From assembly GCF_018449695.1 (NCBI RefSeq), contig NZ_JAAVUY010000008.1, positions 62,001 to 126,000 on the forward strand: a stretch of 64,000 nt of DNA, written 5' to 3'. A model generated the notes under the pieces. That model did not search any database and was not told the DNA's origin. It saw only the letters and a program-made list of their open reading frames with translations. The translations under genes were made by a program, and so were the position numbers. Origin of the DNA: Bradyrhizobium sp. dw_411. Lineage in GTDB: Bacteria > Pseudomonadota > Alphaproteobacteria > Rhizobiales > Xanthobacteraceae. Position 1 is the first letter of the stretch, and every line of letters begins with the position of its first letter. This document shows, piece after piece, positions 58,711-64,000 of the stretch.

Positions 58711-60036
58711 TCACTTCTCCGGTTTGTATCCGTCGTTCAGGGTTTGCAGGAACGCGATGATGTCGGCTTCGTCCTGCGCAGTCATGGCCGGCGTTTCGCC
58801 GGGATGGCGGTTGAAGGGGGGATCGCTGACATCGACATTGGCGTGATACTGCGCCGGAATATCGTTGTACTTCTGGGCCTTCCCGTCGGCACCGAGCGGA
58901 TAGATCTTCTCCGGATTCGTGTCGCGGAAATTGTAGAAATCCATCACCTGCTGCAGCGTCTGGAACACGCCGTTGTGGAAGAACGCATGCCGCACGGCAG
59001 TGTTGCGCAAGGTCGGCGTCTTGAACATGCCGCAAAATTGCGTCTGGTCGGCGACGTCCTTGCGGATCGGTCCGCAAACCCCGAGATCGAAATAATTGGG
59101 GTCCTTGGTGTCGGCGAGCGCCATATTCCGGGGTGCAGCCAGGGCTTCATACTGGGTGTCGGTGAACAGCGGCGGGAATCCGTCACGCGAGGGCTGCGAA
59201 TTATGGCAGCCGGCGCAGTTGGCTTTTTCCTGATCGTTGAACAACCGATAGCCCCGCATTTCGCCTTCGCTGAAGCGGGCCTTGCCTTCGAGCCAGTAAT
59301 CGAACTTGCTGGTGTAAGGATGGAAGCTCGGTTCCTCGACTTGATAGCGGCCGACCGCGAACGTCGCCTCCGCAACCAGCAAATTCGCGTTCTTGAAGAT
59401 GTTCTCGCCGAACAAGGCCGCGAATTTCCTGGCATAAGGCGCCTGGCGCAGTTTTTCGGCAATGATCTCGACGCTGCCGCCGTCCATCTCTCGCGGGTCG
59501 AGCAGCGGACCTGACGCCTGCATCTGAAGGGTATCGGCACGGCCGTCCCAGAACAGGCCGCCCTGCGGCACGATGTTCGCAGCACTTTGCGCGGTCTGCG
59601 TCGCGGTCTTTTGGACGCGGTCTGCGGTCTGACCGACCTCGGCCATCTGCGCCAGGGTTATGGTCTCGTTTTCCCGGTCGTCAGGGCCGATGCTGAAGTC
59701 GGACTGCCGCTCGAGGTAGGTCAGCGAGGGGACGGCGCGCACACCGGGAAGCGTCAGCGCGGGGCCACCGAGCATGACCGGACCGTCGATTGAGGGGCCG
59801 TAGGCGTGGTCCGGGCTGTGACAGGACGCGCAAGCCATCTTCCCCGACGACGACAGGCTGGTGTCGAAAAATATGTCGCGGCCAAGCCTGGCCATCCCGG
59901 AAAGCGGCTCGACCGGACGGTGGATCAAATGGACCGGATTCGGATTTTCGCCGGGCAGCGTCTGCGGCTCGGCAGCGAGGACGACGCCGGCCATAAGGCC
60001 GGCGCCGAGGCAGCACAGGATTGTGCGATGTAACAT
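58711..60036 (-). CDS. Di-haem cytochrome c peroxidase family protein (second copy)
   Basis: This 441-residue exported protein has a signal peptide (CLGAGLMAGVVLAAE) and haem motifs CASCHSPDHAYGPS near residue 65 and CAGCHNSQPSRDGFPP near residue 272. KTPTLRNTAVRHAFFHNGVF follows near residue 335. Its layout differs from the copy at 44006 (no C-terminal helical extension), so they are family members rather than a recent duplication. It follows the phosphoesterase gene by 10 bases and is surely co-transcribed with it. Confidence 0.93.
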   Translation of the reverse strand: MLHRTILCCLGAGLMAGVVLAAEPQTLPGENPNPVHLIHRPVEPLSGMARLGRDIFFDTSLSSSGKMACASCHSPDHAYGPSIDGPVMLGGPALTLPGVRAVPSLTYLERQSDFSIGPDDRENETITLAQMAEVGQTADRVQKTATQTAQSAANIVPQGGLFWDGRADTLQMQASGPLLDPREMDGGSVEIIAEKLRQAPYARKFAALFGENIFKNANLLVAEATFAVGRYQVEEPSFHPYTSKFDYWLEGKARFSEGEMRGYRLFNDQEKANCAGCHNSQPSRDGFPPLFTDTQYEALAAPRNMALADTKDPNYFDLGVCGPIRKDVADQTQFCGMFKTPTLRNTAVRHAFFHNGVFQTLQQVMDFYNFRDTNPEKIYPLGADGKAQKYNDIPAQYHANVDVSDPPFNRHPGETPAMTAQDEADIIAFLQTLNDGYKPEK

Positions 60037-60046
60037 CTAATCTGGC

Positions 60047-61777
60047 TCAATCGTTCTTGGACTTGGACTTGCTGTCCACGGTGCCGAAAGTCGGATCGAG
60101 GATCAGCGCGGTGCTGTTCGCCTTGTTGAAGTTGAACATGTCCACGATCGAACCGGTCGTGGCATCGAAGGAGCCGCCACCGATACGTTCACCGTTCAGC
60201 CAGTTGTCCTCGATGAATTGCGGGATCGAGGCCTGCGTGATCAGCACGTGGCTGATATAGTTCTTCTTGGCGTAGGGCGAGATCACCATGAACGGCTGGC
60301 GCGTACCGGGACCGCAACGTCCCGCGACAGGCAGACCATGGATACCGGCGGGTTCCGTCGCACCGGGAACGCCGCAGATGCCCGCGCCGTTCAACGCATC
60401 GGACGGCGAGAACGACGAATGCGTCGTCGGAGAGAAGCCGTGGTCGTACCAGCCATCCGAGTCGTCATAGGCGAGGACAACCGCAGTGCTGTCCCAATCA
60501 GGCTGCTGCTGCAGGAAGTTGATCAGGGTAACCAGACCGGTCTGCTCGTCGAGCGGATCGGAGTTGCCCGGATGCGCGTCCTGGAAGGCCGCCATCTTGA
60601 TAAAGGACACGGCCGGATAATTGCCGGATCCAACCGCGGTGGTGAAGTCTTCCAGATCGTAGGCATGGTTGGCCGGATCGACGGTCTTCTTGCCCGGCAC
60701 CGTGGTGTAACCGATCGCCTTGGTCGAGGTCGGACGGGCATGGGTCGGATTGGCGGTCGACGCAAAGTACTGGAACCAGATGTGATGCGGGACATAGTCG
60801 CCAACAGCGCCGCCGACGACCTGGCTAACAGACGATCGCGTGCAGCCGGTGGTGCCGTTGTTGTTGATGGTTTGCAGGTTGAAACCACCGACAAACGAAC
60901 CCCACGGAATATTGGCGGCGTTGAGCAGATCGCCGATGTTCTTGGCTGTCGACATGCCCTGGGTGGATGGGCTCGAGCAGGTGTCGCCGGTCGGATCGAT
61001 ATCGCCGATCAGCGTGAAACCACCGGTGCCGTCGGCGAGCAAATTCGAGCTGCCAGTACCCTTTGTCTGAGTAAAGCCGTTGGTCTGGCCGGCGAACATG
61101 TTGATCGCGCCGGGCGTCGACGGACCGTACTGGTCACCCCAGGCATTGTCGCTCATCGCGTAGTTCTGGGCGTAGTTCCACAGAGCGGTGACCGTGTTGC
61201 CGTCGAAATAGCCCATCACCTGGCCTTTGGTGCCGAAAGCGCCGGCGCCGCCGTTGGTGCCGCTGCCGGTATTCGACGGGAACAGGTCGTTCTTCCCGCC
61301 GTCATAGGCCCTCTGCTCGGGCGTGTAGGAATGGCCCTGGTCAGCCGTGTTGGCCTGGGTGCGATCGAGGCGGAACGGGTTGGTAGCGCCCGCGCCATTG
61401 GCCGAATTCAGGTTGGGATTGTTCTCGAGCAGCGCCGGGTTCGTCAGAAGATTGTTGATGTCCCGCTGCGTGTTCTTGGCGGGCTCGAAAAGAGGTTCAC
61501 CTTCGGGATTCAAGGCATTCGGATAAGTAGCGAAATAGTGATCGAACGATTCGTTCTCGTTGAAGATGACCACGAGGTGCTTGATCGGATATTTGGTCTT
61601 CAGCGTGTTCGGATTGACGGCGGCGTCCTTGTCCGCCTTGTCGTTTTTGTCGTTCTTGTCCGCCTTGTCGTTGTCGTTCTTGCCAGCGATAACCGGTCCA
61701 ATCGACGTCGCAGCAACCGTAATGGCAAGCAGCGCGACCGTGGACAGCAAAGTCTTCGCCAATCTTCGGTTTCTCAT
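60047..61777 (-). CDS. Exported phosphoesterase, phospholipase C / acid phosphatase family (second copy)
   Basis: This 576-residue PF04185-type enzyme has a signal peptide (LLSTVALLAITVAATSIG) and a Lys/Asn/Asp repeat linker (KADKNDKNDKADKD, about 35-50). The catalytic domain has HLVVIFNENESFDHYFATYP near residue 67, MSDNAWGDQYGPSTPGAINMF near residue 215 (parts) and VVLAYDDSDGWYDHGFSP near residue 440. LNGERIGGGSFD near the end is the FIEDNW-GxxR region. ATG 61777 is preferred to TTG 61798. It is a partner of the peroxidase at 58711 and a candidate substrate for the adjacent secretion system. Confidence 0.91.
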   Translation of the reverse strand: MRNRRLAKTLLSTVALLAITVAATSIGPVIAGKNDNDKADKNDKNDKADKDAAVNPNTLKTKYPIKHLVVIFNENESFDHYFATYPNALNPEGEPLFEPAKNTQRDINNLLTNPALLENNPNLNSANGAGATNPFRLDRTQANTADQGHSYTPEQRAYDGGKNDLFPSNTGSGTNGGAGAFGTKGQVMGYFDGNTVTALWNYAQNYAMSDNAWGDQYGPSTPGAINMFAGQTNGFTQTKGTGSSNLLADGTGGFTLIGDIDPTGDTCSSPSTQGMSTAKNIGDLLNAANIPWGSFVGGFNLQTINNNGTTGCTRSSVSQVVGGAVGDYVPHHIWFQYFASTANPTHARPTSTKAIGYTTVPGKKTVDPANHAYDLEDFTTAVGSGNYPAVSFIKMAAFQDAHPGNSDPLDEQTGLVTLINFLQQQPDWDSTAVVLAYDDSDGWYDHGFSPTTHSSFSPSDALNGAGICGVPGATEPAGIHGLPVAGRCGPGTRQPFMVISPYAKKNYISHVLITQASIPQFIEDNWLNGERIGGGSFDATTGSIVDMFNFNKANSTALILDPTFGTVDSKSKSKND

Positions 61778-62425
61778 TTTATTTTTTTCCCAAATCAAAA
61801 GGGGTTGCAGAGCGAGAAATCCTTAAGCAGCGTCAATGACGGACGTGTGTCGTTTTGATTTCAGTCGATTTGGATCGCAGTTTTCCGCAGCAGCGGTGCG
61901 GCACGGCTCGGGCCAATGGCAACTCCACCGCGGATCGCGGTTCGCGCCAAATCATTTGCTAAGTCACGACGCTGAAAGTTTTTTTTGGATGCGGCGCAAT
62001 TCAGGCGTCGGCAAACAGTCCACACGGCATTCAAATGATTTCAGCGCGAAAATTTTTTTGCTGGCTGCGCCCGGACAACGGCTCATGTTGAAATCATGCA
62101 GCCGGGATAGCCCTTCAAAGCGGAAGCAAACCGGGGATCTACGACCAGCGCATCGTCACACAGACGAGGAGGATCGGAGACGAGGAGGATCCAAACTGTC
62201 AGGTTCCGGGGCGAGCGGGCTGCGATCGCAACTGCGTGCAACCGCGCCGGGATGTAAGTCGTCTCTTGTTATGACGTCACACCAATAGCTTGACTGTAAA
62301 TTCGTGATTTGAGCCCTAATGAGTTCAATAGGTTACTTGCCAATTGTAAATCCCACGCTGGTGGCGGAGAACGGCTAATTCAGATCCGTTATCAGGGTAG
62401 TCTTTCCTATTGTCATCCGGGATGA
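61778..62425. other. Intergenic region upstream of the second phosphoesterase
   Basis: These 648 bases have no supported gene; a 150-codon reading at 61836-62288 on the plus strand has no family features and biased composition. A 14-base motif (AGACGAGGAGGATC) is repeated in tandem at 62162-62175 and 62178-62191 with a 16-base period. The AT-rich stretch near 62290-62410 may hold the terminator of the DapA-like gene. Confidence 0.5.
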
Positions 62426-63382
62426 TCAGGCGATCTTTTCAAGTCGGAGCGGATTGTCGGCCAATCGTCGTTCCAGCCGTTGAATAAGTTTTTCCAGTTC
62501 ATTCAGATCGTCGCGTGACAGTTTTGGGCCTGGAGAGCGGACAAAGTCGCTCTTGATGACGCCGCGGCGGTACAATATCCGCTTTCGCAATGCCAACCCG
62601 ATCCCGGGCTGCGCTTCGTAGCGCAAAAGCGGCAGGTAGATATCGAAAACGTCTTCGCCGCCCGTCGGGTCACCCAAAGCAAATCGCCGTATCACCTCAA
62701 CCAGCATTTCCGGATAACCAAAACCCGTCATCGCCCCGTCGGCGCCTCGCGCCAATTCCTGAGGCAGATAAAGCCCGCCATTGCCGACCAATATACTGAT
62801 CCGCCTGTGTTTACCTTCCAGCGAGCCGCGCCGCAGGCTACTCAGCTTGTTGAAGCCCGGACAGTCTTCGTGCTTGAGCATCACCAATTGCGGACACGCA
62901 TCGATGAGCTTGTTGATCGTATCGACCGAAATGTGAACCAGCGTTGCCAATGGAAAGTCCTGCAGGGCCATCGGGACGGAGCTTCCCAGTCCCTCGCAGA
63001 TGCCGGCAAAATATCTGAATGTCTGATCCTCCGTCCGCAGCGTCGAGATCGGCGCCACCATGACCCCGGCCGCTCCCGCCTCCATCGAATCCATGGCAAA
63101 CCGCAGCAATGAATCCGTGCCCGGGTTACTTACTCCGACGATGACGGGGACTTTGCCGCCAACGCGGCCAAGAAACCGCTTCGTCACTGCGCGGCTTTCT
63201 TCCTCGGATAATTTGGACGCCTCCCCCATCATGCCAAGGATGGTCATGCCGGTTACGCCGCAATCGAGATAAAAGTCGACCAAACGGTCGATGCTGTTCA
63301 GATCGACTGTCCCGTCGTCCTCAAACGGCGTCGCGGCGATGATATACACGCCCTTATCATCGGCACTTATCAACCTGGTCAT
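62426..63382 (-). CDS. DapA / N-acetylneuraminate lyase family aldolase-like protein
   Basis: This 318-residue TIM-barrel class I aldolase-family protein has VYIIAATPFEDDGTVDLNSIDRLVDFYLDCGVTGMTILGMMGE in the N-terminal strands (read in parts) and the Schiff-base Lys in VMLKHEDCPGF near residue 169. The barrel position that usually carries the catalytic Tyr (YNxP) reads LQDFPLA near residue 143, so classic dihydrodipicolinate synthase activity is doubtful. It ends in a charged C-terminal tail. It lies 61 bases downstream of a cyclic amidohydrolase gene on the same strand and is probably co-transcribed; it may cleave or dehydrate a keto acid made from the opened ring. Confidence 0.9.
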   Translation of the reverse strand: MTRLISADDKGVYIIAATPFEDDGTVDLNSIDRLVDFYLDCGVTGMTILGMMGEASKLSEEESRAVTKRFLGRVGGKVPVIVGVSNPGTDSLLRFAMDSMEAGAAGVMVAPISTLRTEDQTFRYFAGICEGLGSSVPMALQDFPLATLVHISVDTINKLIDACPQLVMLKHEDCPGFNKLSSLRRGSLEGKHRRISILVGNGGLYLPQELARGADGAMTGFGYPEMLVEVIRRFALGDPTGGEDVFDIYLPLLRYEAQPGIGLALRKRILYRRGVIKSDFVRSPGPKLSRDDLNELEKLIQRLERRLADNPLRLEKIA

Positions 63383-63443
63383 CGCGGCATCCTTAAATCT
63401 CGATACGCTTCATTCGCGGGAAGGGAGCCACCCCGTCGATACG

Positions 63444-64000
63444 TCACGAAGGGCCATGCTGACGGGGGACGAATTGTCCGAAATCCTTTCGTCCAATGAC
63501 CTCGGCGCCATTCCAGACGTGATTGCCCCGCACGAAAGTCGAGACCACTTTCGCCGTAAAGGTCTGGCCGTCAAACGGGCTCCAGTTGACGCCATCATGC
63601 GCTTTCGATGAATCGTAGACAAACCGGCCGGGTTGAAGCACCGCCAGATCGGCGTCGGAGCCGACCGCAATGGCGCCTTTTTTGGGCCAGAGACCGAAAA
63701 GCCTGGCTGGCTTTTCAGCCATGAACCGCGCCACGGCGGCGGCAGCGTCCATATCGTGCGCCTCGGCGCCCGTGAAGAAGGCGGGCATCAGCGATTCAAT
63801 ACCGGGAACGCCCGGGCCGGCATCGAAGATCGATCCGCCAAGCTTGTTTTGCAGCGACATGGTCGAGTGATCCGAAGAAATGCACTGCACGTTGTCGCTG
63901 CGAATCTTTTCCCACAGTGCCTCACGCGTACCCGACCTGATCGGCGGATTGACCTTGATCAGGGCGCCAAGCCTCTCACCGTCGTCGGTAGCATCGAATA
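63444..64000 (-). CDS. Cyclic amidohydrolase (hydantoinase / dihydropyrimidinase / allantoinase type), partial
   Basis: This is the C-terminal 185 codons of a gene that continues past base 64000. Frame is open to the window edge. KVNPPIRSGTREALWEKI and CISSDHST correspond to the conserved region around the metal-binding Asp of cyclic amidohydrolases (N-P-P-I/L-R, then S-D-H). RLFGLWPKKGAIAVGSDADLAVLQPG and the HDGVNWSPFDGQTF tail are typical of allantoinase/hydantoinase C-termini. It would hydrolyse a cyclic amide or imide. It is followed by the DapA-like gene. Confidence 0.9.
   Translation of the reverse strand, partial: FDATDDGERLGALIKVNPPIRSGTREALWEKIRSDNVQCISSDHSTMSLQNKLGGSIFDAGPGVPGIESLMPAFFTGAEAHDMDAAAAVARFMAEKPARLFGLWPKKGAIAVGSDADLAVLQPGRFVYDSSKAHDGVNWSPFDGQTFTAKVVSTFVRGNHVWNGAEVIGRKDFGQFVPRQHGPS

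Noticed and set aside
61836..62288. 150-codon reading on the plus strand upstream of the second phosphoesterase
   Set aside because: No recognisable domain, biased composition, and it covers the promoter side of the phosphoesterase gene.

Overview
The window reads as chromosome of a high-GC alphaproteobacterium of the Bradyrhizobium / Rhodopseudomonas / Afipia type (Nitrobacteraceae). This is inferred from GC-rich codon use, the abundance of Liv-type ABC transporters and catabolic oxidoreductases, and a 105-base inverted-repeat element (7893-7997) of the kind scattered through such genomes. No rRNA, tRNA, CRISPR array, phage or IS element was seen. Coding density is high, with many 1-14 base overlaps between consecutive genes.

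Region 1 (1-10.9 kb) is a self-contained catabolic unit. A Liv-type uptake operon (substrate-binding protein, LivF, LivG, LivM, LivH; minus strand) faces a flavin-dependent monooxygenase of the NtaA/SnaA family. Two translationally coupled flavin reductases and a LacI-family regulator follow. Three near-identical palindromes (TTGCATRCGWATGCAR) lie in front of the transporter, the monooxygenase and the reductase/regulator pair, so one LacI regulon is likely. A glutathione transferase and a three-domain flavin/[2Fe-2S] reductase follow. Tex (RNA-binding) and an Hsp70-like protein form a housekeeping spacer (10.9-14.7 kb).

Region 2 (14.7-40.4 kb) is a catabolic and transport island. (a) An orphan substrate-binding protein diverges from a tandem-HxlR regulator. 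(b) A seven-gene operon encodes an enoyl-CoA hydratase, a three-subunit molybdenum hydroxylase interrupted by a metallo-beta-lactamase-fold hydrolase, an SDR and an acyl-CoA synthetase. Systems (a) and (b) share a 21-base upstream element. (c) A second operon carries a dihydroxypyridine-hydroxylase-type FAD monooxygenase, a full Liv transporter and an LVIVD-repeat protein, with two paralogous TetR regulators divergent to it and a 22-base operator-like palindrome between. (d) A third operon joins a NicX-like (2,5-dihydroxypyridine dioxygenase) enzyme, a formamidase-like alpha/beta hydrolase and an Rbs-type sugar/nucleoside-class ABC transporter, with its own divergent TetR. Together these suggest uptake and oxidative breakdown of an N-heteroaromatic compound. 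The complete nicotinate pathway is not present.

Region 3 (40.4-61.8 kb) is a type II secretion locus. gspD (a predicted lipoprotein secretin) diverges from gspEFGHIJKLM and a GspC/GspN-like gene, and gspO converges from the far end. On each side lie a large exported phosphoesterase (phospholipase C / acid phosphatase family) and a di-haem cytochrome c peroxidase-like protein; an imelysin/EfeO-like protein joins one side. The arrangement recalls the Hxc system of Pseudomonas (lipo-secretin plus phosphatase), so the phosphoesterases are candidate cargo.

Region 4 (62.4-64.0 kb) holds a DapA-family lyase and the 3' part of a cyclic amidohydrolase that runs off the window. Start codons were chosen by Shine-Dalgarno spacing, overlap with the preceding gene and family N-termini; several are GTG or TTG. 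All functions are from sequence reading alone.
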